Source: Lachnospiraceae bacterium
Lineage (GTDB): Bacteria; Bacillota; Clostridia; Lachnospirales; Lachnospiraceae
Reading direction: 5' to 3'
Assembly (NCBI GenBank): GCA_024698705.1
Contig: JAILQX010000046.1
Coordinates: 1 to 64,000, forward strand
Length of the DNA: 64,000 nt
The notes under the pieces are model-generated. The model saw only the letters and a list, made by a program, of their open reading frames with translations. It did not search any database and was not told the DNA's origin. A program made the translations under genes and the position numbers. Shown one piece after another: positions 21,449 through 30,749 of this stretch (positions within the stretch are counted from its first letter, which is position 1; each line of letters starts with the position of its first letter).

Positions 21449-24256
21449 ATGCTGACTATAAGTGTTCAAAAATTAAAAAAGCAGAAATGGCTCTCGTTTT
21501 GTCTGATCCTCGGTATGGCGTTGCTTGTGGCGGTATTTGTATGTCAGCCCATGTTCAGGTCGGGTTCCCTTGACAAGCTTCTGAAACTTACATTTGAAGA
21601 TCATATAAAAGATTACAATGAGTACCCTGTGGCGATGTTTCACAGCGGCGAATACAAGATGGGGGACGGCGTTACAACAGAAAATGTAAATGCCGGACTT
21701 TCGAAGAACAGAAGCATATGGGAAAAATACCTTACGGAGTTCGATAAGCTCGGTACATTTACTACCTTCAGGATAAAAGACATGTCGGGATTCGGAACAT
21801 ATCAGGATAAAAACATGTTCCTGGAAGCAGTCTACATGCCTGAGGTTGAGGATCATATCGAGATCATAACCGGCACTGACGGAAGCGAATATGACGGAAA
21901 GGTAATGCCATGTCTCATTTCAGAATATGTCATGGATACAAGGGGACTGATAGTCGGTGAAGAGATCGAGTTTGACAGATATTATACGGAAAGCAATGAA
22001 ACTTTAAAACTTGTCGTTGCGGGTGTGTTCAAAGTCAAAGATGCAGAGGATCCTTTCTGGTATTTCTCGCCTTATAAGGATGACAGGGCCATATATGTCA
22101 GCCGTGAATGTATGGATAAGATATGCACCGAATACGGCGGAAGACTGCTTGATGCAAGCACATATATGGTACTTGATGAGAATTCGATCAACAGCAGGAA
22201 CATTGATTATCTCATTGAATGCATTGATTCCTTTAAAGCGGGCGACAAATCATTCGGAATAACCTTTGATAACGTACTCAAAATGTATATAAGCAAAAGA
22301 CAGAGCATAAATGTCATGCTGTGGGTACTTGAGATACCGGTTCTTGTAATGCTCATAGTATTTATCTATATGGTTTCGGGTCAGATGGCGGATTCACTAG
22401 AGACTGAGATTGCCATGCAGCGAAGCAGAGGCTTCAGCAAGAGACAGGTTGTTCTCCTGTATACCATGATGGCATTGATAATAAGCGCATTCGGATTGCT
22501 TATCGGTATCCCGATGGGATATGTCCTGTGTAAGCTGTCGGCATCGACAACGGATTTTCTGAAGTTTTCCGCAGTTGATGTCAGCATGTACAAACCCGTG
22601 TCTTCAATGCTCCTCTACGGACTGGTCGCATCTCTCACGGGAATAATCATCATTGTCGTACCGATATTCGGAAGGCTCAGGCTGTCCATAGTCGAACAGA
22701 AGTCGGATTACAAATTCGCGAAAAGGATGCTGTGGGAAAAATATTTTGTTGACGTTATACTGCTCGCGGTATCGTTATATCTGCTCCGCAATTATTCCGG
22801 GTCTATCGAAAAGCTCAGGGAACAGGCGCTTGTCGGCGGAAAGATGGATCCGATGATATTTATCAACACCTGCGTTTTTATGGTTGCTGCAGGTCTTGTG
22901 GTCTTCAGGCTCATACATTATCTAGTACTGCTCATATACAGATTGGGGAGGAGTAAATGGAAGCCGGTTTCATATGTTTCATTTTTGCAGATAACCAGAA
23001 GTTTTAACAGGCAGTGCTTCATTTCGGTATTTATGATACTGACCGTATCAATGGGATTGTTCGATGCAAATGTCGCAAGGACGATCAACCGCAATAAAGA
23101 GGACAGGATCATATATTCCAACGGTGCCTACGTTATCATGAGCGAAAAATGGTCTTTCTACGAGTACAAGGATGCCAGAAGAGAAGGAGCAATAAACAGA
23201 AGATATTTCGAGCCTGATTTTATAAATTACCAGAAGCTTGTAAATGAAGGACTGTGCGATTCGGTGACCAGGGTTTACAAATATGATAAATCCATGATCT
23301 CAAAGGGCTCATCCAAGATGATCGACAATTGCATGGTACTCGGTATCAATACAAAGGAGTTCGGTGAGACCGCTTACCTTAAGGATGAACTGAATGGCGA
23401 AAAGCACTGGTTCAATTATCTGAACGATCTGAGCGAAAACGGTAACGGCGTTATAATCTCAAGAAACCTTGCGGACCTGCTCACACTTGAGGTCGGGGAT
23501 ACACTTACCGTTCACGGTCTGACACTCGGAAGACTGGATGATCTTAAAAGGATAAACTGCAAGATCGTAGACATAGTCGACGTATGGCCCGGTTATGACA
23601 GATATGAATATACGGACGGGGAAGTCAAAGAAAAATTTCTGGCAGTCATAAACTACGCGACGATGGTACAGAACTTCGAACTGGCTCCTTATGAAGTATG
23701 GGGCAGTGTAGCCGACGGTGTGGGCGATGAAGAGGTCTATACGCGTATAAGCGAACTTGTGCCGGAACTCAACAGATTCGATAGCGTTGACAGAGAGATC
23801 GTCGACATGAAGAATACTCCGGATATACAGATCATCAACGGTTTGTTTACATTGAGCTTTTTGATCTCACTCGTATTGTGCGGTGTCGGTTTCCTGATAT
23901 ACTGGATCGCATCCATACAGAAGAGAGAATTGCTCTTCGGTGTATATATGGCAATGGGTCTGTCGAGACGAAACATCAGCGGAATGCTCATACTGGAGCA
24001 TATATTCAGTACGCTTACTTCGGTCCTGGCCGGAGGCGGTGTCGGAATGGTCGCCACGATATTGTTCATTCAGCTGTTCTGCGTCGCATATCTGCCGGAG
24101 AAGTCAAATCTCGATATATATGTGTATTATGAGTCCGGGGATATGATAAAGCTCTTTACGGTCATCGCGCTGATGATCATCATATGTCTGATGGTACTGA
24201 GACGGATGATAGGCAATATAAGCATAACCGGAGCACTTAAGAAGGGAGAAGAGTAA
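21449..24256 (+). CDS. FtsX/MacB-like ABC transporter permease
   Basis: 935 aa; TM segments at N-terminus, centre and C-terminus, two large extracytoplasmic domains; followed by ABC ATPases. Confidence 0.9.
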   Translation: MLTISVQKLKKQKWLSFCLILGMALLVAVFVCQPMFRSGSLDKLLKLTFEDHIKDYNEYPVAMFHSGEYKMGDGVTTENVNAGLSKNRSIWEKYLTEFDKLGTFTTFRIKDMSGFGTYQDKNMFLEAVYMPEVEDHIEIITGTDGSEYDGKVMPCLISEYVMDTRGLIVGEEIEFDRYYTESNETLKLVVAGVFKVKDAEDPFWYFSPYKDDRAIYVSRECMDKICTEYGGRLLDASTYMVLDENSINSRNIDYLIECIDSFKAGDKSFGITFDNVLKMYISKRQSINVMLWVLEIPVLVMLIVFIYMVSGQMADSLETEIAMQRSRGFSKRQVVLLYTMMALIISAFGLLIGIPMGYVLCKLSASTTDFLKFSAVDVSMYKPVSSMLLYGLVASLTGIIIIVVPIFGRLRLSIVEQKSDYKFAKRMLWEKYFVDVILLAVSLYLLRNYSGSIEKLREQALVGGKMDPMIFINTCVFMVAAGLVVFRLIHYLVLLIYRLGRSKWKPVSYVSFLQITRSFNRQCFISVFMILTVSMGLFDANVARTINRNKEDRIIYSNGAYVIMSEKWSFYEYKDARREGAINRRYFEPDFINYQKLVNEGLCDSVTRVYKYDKSMISKGSSKMIDNCMVLGINTKEFGETAYLKDELNGEKHWFNYLNDLSENGNGVIISRNLADLLTLEVGDTLTVHGLTLGRLDDLKRINCKIVDIVDVWPGYDRYEYTDGEVKEKFLAVINYATMVQNFELAPYEVWGSVADGVGDEEVYTRISELVPELNRFDSVDREIVDMKNTPDIQIINGLFTLSFLISLVLCGVGFLIYWIASIQKRELLFGVYMAMGLSRRNISGMLILEHIFSTLTSVLAGGGVGMVATILFIQLFCVAYLPEKSNLDIYVYYESGDMIKLFTVIALMIIICLMVLRRMIGNISITGALKKGEE

Positions 24257-24257
24257 C

Positions 24258-24941
24258 ATGGATGCTATCATGACTGCGAAAGGCATAAAAAGAGATTTCC
24301 GTGTCGGCTCTGAGATCCTTCATGTGTTAAAGGGTGTGGATGTTGACATATTGAGAGGAAAACTGACGATACTTAAAGGAAGATCAGGCTCGGGCAAGAC
24401 GACATTGCTCAATATCCTGAGCACACTTGATACGCCGACCGAAGGAGATGTGGAATTCCTTGAAAAGAAGTATTCGGTAATGAACGATGCGCAAAAGGAA
24501 AAAATGAGAAGGGAAGAACTGGGATTTGTATTTCAGTCGATAGCCCTTATACCAATAATGAATGCTTACGAGAATGTGGACCTGTCACTGAGACTTGCGG
24601 GTATAGAGACCGATAAGGACGAAAGGATAAAAAGAGTGCTTTCGCTTGTGAACATGCAGGACAGGATGCTCCACATGCCGGGGCAGATGTCCGGTGGTGA
24701 ACAGCAGAGGATAGCCATAGCAAGGGCTGTGGCGCACTCTCCGAAGATATTGTTTGCCGATGAACCCACGGGAGCATTGGATACGGAGAATGGCATAAAG
24801 GTCATGAAGCTGTTCAGACACCTGATCGAAAAAGAAGGTGTAACTGTCGTAATGACAACACACGATCCGAACCTGATGGAACTCGGGGACGTGGTATTTG
24901 AGATGGAGGACGGTGAGTTATTTGAGCGAAGAGAGAATTGA
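24258..24941 (+). CDS. ABC transporter ATP-binding protein (LolD/MacB type)
   Basis: 227 aa; GRSGSGKTTLLNIL, MSGGEQQRIAIARA, ILFADEPTGALDT, TTHD. Confidence 0.96.
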   Translation: MDAIMTAKGIKRDFRVGSEILHVLKGVDVDILRGKLTILKGRSGSGKTTLLNILSTLDTPTEGDVEFLEKKYSVMNDAQKEKMRREELGFVFQSIALIPIMNAYENVDLSLRLAGIETDKDERIKRVLSLVNMQDRMLHMPGQMSGGEQQRIAIARAVAHSPKILFADEPTGALDTENGIKVMKLFRHLIEKEGVTVVMTTHDPNLMELGDVVFEMEDGELFERREN

Positions 24942-25851
24942 AGCCGAAAACGAAATAAAAAGTGAAGATAATGATGTCCTCATAGAATGTGACGGTCTGG
25001 TCAAGATATTCAAGACAACAGAGATTGAGGTCATGGCACTCCAGGGCCTGGATATGGTCATAAAAAAAGGAGAATTTCTGACTGTCATCGGAAAGAGCGG
25101 AAGCGGAAAGAGTACTCTGATGAACATCATCGGAGGGCTGGAAAAGCCTTCAGCCGGCAGGATAATCGTAGACGGCAGGAACCTGAGCGATTATACGGAA
25201 AAGGAAATGGTCGAATACAGGGGAAAGACCGTGGGCTTTGTATGGCAGAACAGCAACAGAAACCTTTATCCTTATCTGACCGCACTTGAAAATGTCGAAG
25301 CCGCCATGTGCTTCTCAGGCAGAAAAAAGAGTGAGAAGAAAGAACGTGCAATGGAACTGCTTTCGTTGACTGGCATAGACCATAAAAAGGATTCGATCCC
25401 AGCACAGATGTCCGGCGGTGAACAGCAGAGAGTTGCCATAGCTGTGGCACTGGCAAACGATCCGAAACTGCTTCTTGCAGATGAGCCGACCGGAGCCGTT
25501 GACTCAAAGACGAGTGATATGCTGCAGGATCTTTTCAGAAAACTGAACAGGATGCTCGGTATCACTATTATCATAGTAACGCATGACATGAAATTGGCAG
25601 ATAAAACCGACCGTGTTATAATGATATCGGACGGAAAGATAAGTACGGAGAAGATCATGAAGGAGAAATACAGGCAGGAATTTGACAAGCTGTCAGATGA
25701 TGATCTGAATTTCAACATACATGAGGAATATTCCGTAATGGACAAGGCTCACAGGGTACAGCTCAGTGAAGATATCCTCAAAGAAGCGGGGATCGACGGC
25801 AACAAAGTCCGCATCACCGTTGAGGACGGGAAGGTCGTTATCACACATTAA
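24913..25851 (+). CDS. ABC transporter ATP-binding protein (LolD/MacB type) with C-terminal extension
   Basis: GKSGSGKSTLMNIIGG, MSGGEQQRVAIAVA, LLADEPTGAVDSKT, VTHD; start uncertain (TTG 24898, GTG 24913, TTG 24922). Confidence 0.93.
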   Translation: MSYLSEERIEAENEIKSEDNDVLIECDGLVKIFKTTEIEVMALQGLDMVIKKGEFLTVIGKSGSGKSTLMNIIGGLEKPSAGRIIVDGRNLSDYTEKEMVEYRGKTVGFVWQNSNRNLYPYLTALENVEAAMCFSGRKKSEKKERAMELLSLTGIDHKKDSIPAQMSGGEQQRVAIAVALANDPKLLLADEPTGAVDSKTSDMLQDLFRKLNRMLGITIIIVTHDMKLADKTDRVIMISDGKISTEKIMKEKYRQEFDKLSDDDLNFNIHEEYSVMDKAHRVQLSEDILKEAGIDGNKVRITVEDGKVVITH

Positions 25852-25863
25852 CCGGAGCAGAGC

Positions 25864-26343
25864 ATGCAGATCAGGATAGTTGCAGTCGGCAAGATAAAGG
25901 AAAAGTTTTACAGGGATGCCATCGATGAGTACGCAAAGAGACTTTCGAAGTATTGCAAGCTCACAATTGTTGAGGTGGAGGACAAAAAGACTGCGGAGAA
26001 TTCAACTGACAGGGAGATTGAACGCATCTTAAGGAAAGAAGCGGACGGGATAGAACCTTATCTTGAAGATAATGCAGAGATCATAGTCTTGGCGCTTGAA
26101 GGCAGGAAATACGATTCTGTCGCATTTTCAAAAAAACTCCATGATATCGGATTAAAGGGAACGAGCCGTATCATATTCGTCATCGGAGGATCCCTCGGAC
26201 TTCACGATGATATCAAGAAAAGGGCTTCATTGCTCTTAAGCTTTTCGGATATGACATTTCCGCATCAGCTCATGCGTGTAATATTAACGGAGCAGATCTA
26301 CAGAGCCTACAGGATCATGAACAATGAACCTTATCACAAATGA
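25864..26343 (+). CDS. rlmH: 23S rRNA (pseudouridine1915-N3)-methyltransferase RlmH
   Basis: 159 aa; MQIRIVAVGKIKEKFYRDAIDEYAKRLSKY, FVIGGSLGLHDDI, RVILTEQIYRAYRI. Confidence 0.97.
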   Translation: MQIRIVAVGKIKEKFYRDAIDEYAKRLSKYCKLTIVEVEDKKTAENSTDREIERILRKEADGIEPYLEDNAEIIVLALEGRKYDSVAFSKKLHDIGLKGTSRIIFVIGGSLGLHDDIKKRASLLLSFSDMTFPHQLMRVILTEQIYRAYRIMNNEPYHK

Positions 26344-26355
26344 GGAGAACTTAAG

Positions 26356-26544
26356 ATGGTATATATCGGAATGATAATCGCATTGATCATAGCTTGTTTA
26401 TCCGTCTACTGGTATATTAAGCTTATGACAAAAGACAATAAGACAAAAAAACAGATATGGATCGCATTGCTCTGCTTATGGGGAGCGATACTTTCCATAG
26501 GATATCTCTATGTCACGCTGATCACGATGCTTAATGTACAATGA
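26356..26544 (+). CDS. small two-TM membrane protein
   Basis: 62 aa, two hydrophobic segments, good spacing from RBS aggagaac; function unknown. Confidence 0.6.
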   Translation: MVYIGMIIALIIACLSVYWYIKLMTKDNKTKKQIWIALLCLWGAILSIGYLYVTLITMLNVQ

Positions 26545-26572
26545 AAACACGGGGTTTAGGTTGGAGGTGCAT

Positions 26573-27478
26573 ATGGAAGAGAGAGTATTCAACAACGAAC
26601 ACATACTTGCATGGCTGCATTATTTTTCAGGACAGACGGATGTTGATCTTGAACATGTCAAGATCCTTGATATCACGAGAAAGAACAAGAATCTGATACC
26701 TGCATGCGAGGCACACAGATGTGTGCTTGTATTTACGGAAGCGGGACATCCGGATATATTTTACCGTATGTACAATGCGGGACTGGGAGAATGCACCGTT
26801 ATCTATAATGAGGGCAGTGAACCGTCCGGTCCGATAAAGCAGGATCTTGTCAGCAATATGATAGAGCGCGGCATCAATGCGGCAGCCGGAATGATCATAC
26901 TCAACCCGAAAGCCAGGTCAACCGTAAAATTCGGAATGGACAACAGTGCATTGGTAAAAGGCTCGGTAAAATATGTCGGTTCCGAGATAAGAGCGATCCT
27001 TTTATCGAAGATGCAGATCGAAGAAGGTAAGAATATCTGTGTTATAAGCGGAGAATCTATAGTGGTCGAGTCAGCTTTGATCGACGGAGAAGGTTCCGTT
27101 ATCGCAGTCGAGTATAACGGGAATGACAGAAGAGCCCTCGAGGAAAACGTTTCATTGTTCGGACTCAACAACGTATCGATCATAGATCATATGGACGAAG
27201 AATCCATGGCGGGACTTCCGGTACCTGATGTGACGATGCTTGTCGCATCCGCATCTATGGAACAGGAGATCGACTGTCTGCTCAAGATCAACCCGAAGAT
27301 GGAATTCGTTATATATACTCTGGATTTCGTTCTTGCGGCCTCTATGATAGAGTATTGTAAGAAGATATGCATTTCCGATCCTGAGATAATACAGGTATCC
27401 GTATCAAAGGTTACGAGCAGACATAATTACGATCAGCAGCCCGCGCCGTGGATAATTTCTTTCAAAGCGGGAGAGTAA
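26573..27478 (+). CDS. CbiE/CbiT-like (precorrin-6Y/7 methyltransferase-like) protein, probably divergent
   Basis: 302 aa from ATG 26573 (RBS ttggaggtg). VFTEAGHPDIFYRMYNAGLGECTVIYNEG resembles CbiE C-terminal half; SVIAVEYNGNDRRALEENVSLFGLNNVSIID resembles CbiT. Confidence 0.7.
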   Translation: MEERVFNNEHILAWLHYFSGQTDVDLEHVKILDITRKNKNLIPACEAHRCVLVFTEAGHPDIFYRMYNAGLGECTVIYNEGSEPSGPIKQDLVSNMIERGINAAAGMIILNPKARSTVKFGMDNSALVKGSVKYVGSEIRAILLSKMQIEEGKNICVISGESIVVESALIDGEGSVIAVEYNGNDRRALEENVSLFGLNNVSIIDHMDEESMAGLPVPDVTMLVASASMEQEIDCLLKINPKMEFVIYTLDFVLAASMIEYCKKICISDPEIIQVSVSKVTSRHNYDQQPAPWIISFKAGE

Positions 27479-27479
27479 A

Positions 27480-27607
27480 CAGGTAAAGAGTTATACTTGT
27501 GGACATTATAAAAGCAACGGCTGTTAGGTGATTCCACACGAATATTAAGATTATCCTCTTCATAAGGAAACAGGCCCGATCTATATCGGGCCTGATTTTG
27601 TTACCTG
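27480..27607 (+). ncRNA. candidate structured RNA / 3'UTR element
   Basis: CAGGTAA (27480-27486) pairs with TTACCTG (27601-27607), enclosing AGAG/CTCT, TGTGGA/TCCACA and a 10-bp GC-rich hairpin. No family recognised. Confidence 0.3.
27571..27600 (+). terminator. rho-independent terminator-like hairpin
   Basis: CAGGCCCGAT-ctat-ATCGGGCCTG followed by attttg. Confidence 0.7.
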
Positions 27608-27633
27608 CGCCTTTTATGAAGCTGTTGTTGTGC

Positions 27634-27662
27634 TTGAATAAAGACATAAATAATAGTAAAAT
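27634..27662 (+). promoter_or_regulatory. candidate hisS promoter
   Basis: TTGAAT - 17 nt - TAAAAT. Confidence 0.6.
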
Positions 27663-27705
27663 ATATAGGATTATGAAAAGAAAAATGAAAGGTATGGAAT
27701 AGAAT

Positions 27706-28968
27706 ATGGCATTATCTAAAAAGCCTGTTACGGGAATGAAAGATATCCTGCCCGAAGAAATGGAGATCAGGGACTATGTTATCCGTATTATTAAGGATAC
27801 ATACAGACAATTCGGGTTTACCGGGATCGAAACCCCATGCATGGAAAATCTTGAAAATCTCTCAAACAAACAGGGCGGAGAAAATGAAAAGCTTATCTTC
27901 AAGGTTATGAAGAGAGGAGACAAGCTTAATATCGATACGGCCCAAAGTGAAAATGATCTTGCCGACATGGCAATGAGATACGATCTTACGGTTCCTCTTG
28001 TGAGGTTTTATTCGAATAACAATACTGTTTTGCAAAGCCCGTTCAAAGCATTGCAGATCGGGCCGGTATGGAGAGCCGACAGACCGCAGAGAGGACGTTA
28101 CAGACAGTTTTATCAATGCGATATAGATATTCTCGGAGATGCCACCAATCTGGCTGAAACGGAGCTTATAACCGCCACAACGACTTGTCTCGGCAAGCTT
28201 GGTTTTAAGAAGTTTGAGATCAGGATCAATGACAGACGTATCTTAAAGACAATGGCGGATTATGCGGGCTTTGCTGCCGATAATTACGACGATATCTTTA
28301 TCATTCTCGATAAGATGGACAAGATAGGAATTGACGGTGTAGAAGAAGAACTCATAAAGTTCGGCCTCGATGAAGCCGGTGTTAAGAAATACCTTGATCT
28401 TTTCAAGGGCGTGGAAGTGCACAAGGACGACTGCCTTGATTATATAGCTTCGTCTCTGGGAGAATTTCTTGATACGAATGTAAAAGAATGGCTCGACGAG
28501 ATCATTTCCAATGTCAATGCCAATAAGGCGGCGGATTTTGAGATCGTATTTGATCCCACGCTGGTAAGGGGCATGAGTTATTATACAGGTACTATTTTTG
28601 AGATCGCAATGCCTGAACTTGGCATAGCCTGCGGCGGCGGCGGAAGATACGATAAGATGATCGGCAAATTCACAGGTCAGGACACACCTGCCTGCGGATT
28701 CTCGATAGGCTTTGAAAGAATAGTACTGCTATTGCTGGAAAACGGCTTTAAAATACCGGACAGCGGCAAAAAGATCGCATTTCTCATCGAAAAGAATATG
28801 CCGAAGGATCGCATGAACATGATAATGCGAGATGCGGCCGAATTGAGGCAAAGCGGCAATATTGTTCTTGTCAGTACGATGAACAAAAACAAGAAGTTCC
28901 AGAAGGAACAGCTTGAAAAAGCCGGTTATACCGAATATAAAGAGTACTACAGGGAGGCACTTAAATGA
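27706..28968 (+). CDS. hisS: histidyl-tRNA synthetase
   Basis: 420 aa; PVTGMKDILPEEM, RYDLTVPLVRF, FYQCDIDILG, GRYDKMIG. Confidence 0.98.
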   Translation: MALSKKPVTGMKDILPEEMEIRDYVIRIIKDTYRQFGFTGIETPCMENLENLSNKQGGENEKLIFKVMKRGDKLNIDTAQSENDLADMAMRYDLTVPLVRFYSNNNTVLQSPFKALQIGPVWRADRPQRGRYRQFYQCDIDILGDATNLAETELITATTTCLGKLGFKKFEIRINDRRILKTMADYAGFAADNYDDIFIILDKMDKIGIDGVEEELIKFGLDEAGVKKYLDLFKGVEVHKDDCLDYIASSLGEFLDTNVKEWLDEIISNVNANKAADFEIVFDPTLVRGMSYYTGTIFEIAMPELGIACGGGGRYDKMIGKFTGQDTPACGFSIGFERIVLLLLENGFKIPDSGKKIAFLIEKNMPKDRMNMIMRDAAELRQSGNIVLVSTMNKNKKFQKEQLEKAGYTEYKEYYREALK

Positions 28969-30743
28969 CACAGTCAAGAACACATACATGCGGTGAGCTC
29001 AGGAGCAGCGATGAAGGAAAAGAAGTAACACTTGCCGGATGGGTCGACACAAACCGTGAGGTCGGCGCAAATCTTTCATTTATCATCATAAGGGATTTCT
29101 ACGGCATAACACAGATCGTTGCCGAAACAGAGGAGATGGTAAAGGTCTTCAAGGGTATCATAAAGGAATCTACCGTACAGGTAACAGGAAAGGTACGTAT
29201 CAGAAGCAATAAAAACGATAAGATACCCACAGGTGATATTGAAGTCGTACCCACTGCAGTTACCGTCCTGGGCAAAAACAGAAATGCAGAGCTGCCTTTT
29301 GAGATAAACAGATCAAAAGAAGCGGATGAGACGACAAGACTCAAATACAGATATCTTGACCTCAGGAATCCTGAAGTAAAAAAGAATATCATCTTAAGAT
29401 GCAATGTGGTATCGGCACTCAGAAACGCAATGAACGAAGAGGGATTCATGGAGATCACGACTCCGATACTCACGGCTTCTTCACCCGAGGGTGCAAGAGA
29501 CTATCTTGTTCCCGCACGTAAGCATCCGGGCAAATTTTATGCACTTCCTCAGGCACCCCAGCAGTTCAAGCAGCTGCTCATGACGGCGGGCTTTGACAGA
29601 TATTTTCAGATAGCCCCCTGCTTCAGGGATGAGGATGCAAGAGGAGACAGAAGTCCGGGCGAGTTCTATCAGTTGGATATGGAAATGGCATTTGCGGGCA
29701 AAGAGGATGTATTTGCCGTTCTTGAAAGAGTACTGCCCCCCATATTTGCAAAATACGGAACATATAACAGGGCCAGCACAACTCCGTTTGTAAGGATTCC
29801 TTATCTTGAGGCTATGGAGAAATACGGAAGCGACAAGCCGGATCTTCGTATAGATCTGACCGTTACCGATATGACAGAAGAGTTTAAGGGATGCGGGTTC
29901 GGCCCCTTCGAAGGAAATGTTGTTAAGGCTGTTAAGGTTTCAGACTGCTCGGAAAGCAGAAAAGTGATCGAGAAGCTTCTTACCGATGCGGAAGTCATAT
30001 CCGGAGTAAAGGGCTATTGGTTCAAGGTAGGCGAAGACGGAGAGGCTGCAGGAGGCATAGCAAAGTTTGTAACACCCATAAAGGATAAGGTCTTCAGTCT
30101 TCTGGATCTTAAATCGGGAGACCTTGTCGTATTGTCTGCAGGAAACAGGTCTCAGGCAGTAAAGGGAGCCGGAACACTCGTCAAGACCTTCGGTACAGCG
30201 ATACCCGGTCATATGGATAAAGAGCAATACGCATTCTGTTGGATAATAGATTTTCCGATGTATGAGATAGGTGATGAATCAGGTGAGCTAGAGTTCTGCC
30301 ACAATCCATTCTCAATGCCTTCGGGCGGACTTGAGGTACTTCTTAAAGCAGAACGCGGAGAGTTGGATCCGCTTGAGATCATGGCTGACCAGTACGATCT
30401 GGTATGTAACGGCGTTGAACTTTCATCGGGAGCAGTCAGAAATCACGATCCCGAGATCATGATTAAGGCATTTGAAATGGTAAGACTGGGTGAGGAAGAC
30501 GTCAAGTCAAGATTCCCCGCAATGTACAATGCATTTACCTACGGAGCTCCGCCGCATGCGGGTATCGCTCCCGGCGTGGACAGAATGGTAATGCTGCTTT
30601 CGGGCGAAGAGTCCATACGTGAGGTCATTGCATTCCCCATGAACAAGAATGCACAGGATATCATGATGGGAGCACCGGGCACTGTATCCCAGACTCAGCT
30701 CGATGAGCTTAACATCTCTATCAACCAAACCGAAGAAGAATAA
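28965..30743 (+). CDS. aspS: aspartyl-tRNA synthetase
   Basis: 592 aa; GWVDTNREVG, FRDEDARGDRSPGEFYQLDMEM, GIAPGVDRMVMLL; ATGA overlap with hisS. Confidence 0.98.
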   Translation: MTQSRTHTCGELRSSDEGKEVTLAGWVDTNREVGANLSFIIIRDFYGITQIVAETEEMVKVFKGIIKESTVQVTGKVRIRSNKNDKIPTGDIEVVPTAVTVLGKNRNAELPFEINRSKEADETTRLKYRYLDLRNPEVKKNIILRCNVVSALRNAMNEEGFMEITTPILTASSPEGARDYLVPARKHPGKFYALPQAPQQFKQLLMTAGFDRYFQIAPCFRDEDARGDRSPGEFYQLDMEMAFAGKEDVFAVLERVLPPIFAKYGTYNRASTTPFVRIPYLEAMEKYGSDKPDLRIDLTVTDMTEEFKGCGFGPFEGNVVKAVKVSDCSESRKVIEKLLTDAEVISGVKGYWFKVGEDGEAAGGIAKFVTPIKDKVFSLLDLKSGDLVVLSAGNRSQAVKGAGTLVKTFGTAIPGHMDKEQYAFCWIIDFPMYEIGDESGELEFCHNPFSMPSGGLEVLLKAERGELDPLEIMADQYDLVCNGVELSSGAVRNHDPEIMIKAFEMVRLGEEDVKSRFPAMYNAFTYGAPPHAGIAPGVDRMVMLLSGEESIREVIAFPMNKNAQDIMMGAPGTVSQTQLDELNISINQTEEE

Positions 30744-30749
30744 TATTTT

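Noticed and set aside
13691-25851. Reading the efflux block as a lantibiotic/RiPP biosynthesis cluster
   Set aside because: No precursor peptide, LanM/LanB, radical SAM maturase or C39 peptidase transporter seen nearby; hemZ belongs to a separate upstream unit.
27479-27705. Possible T-box riboswitch before hisS
   Set aside because: No AGGGTGGnACCGCG-like T-box core, and a hisS promoter appears downstream of the hairpin.
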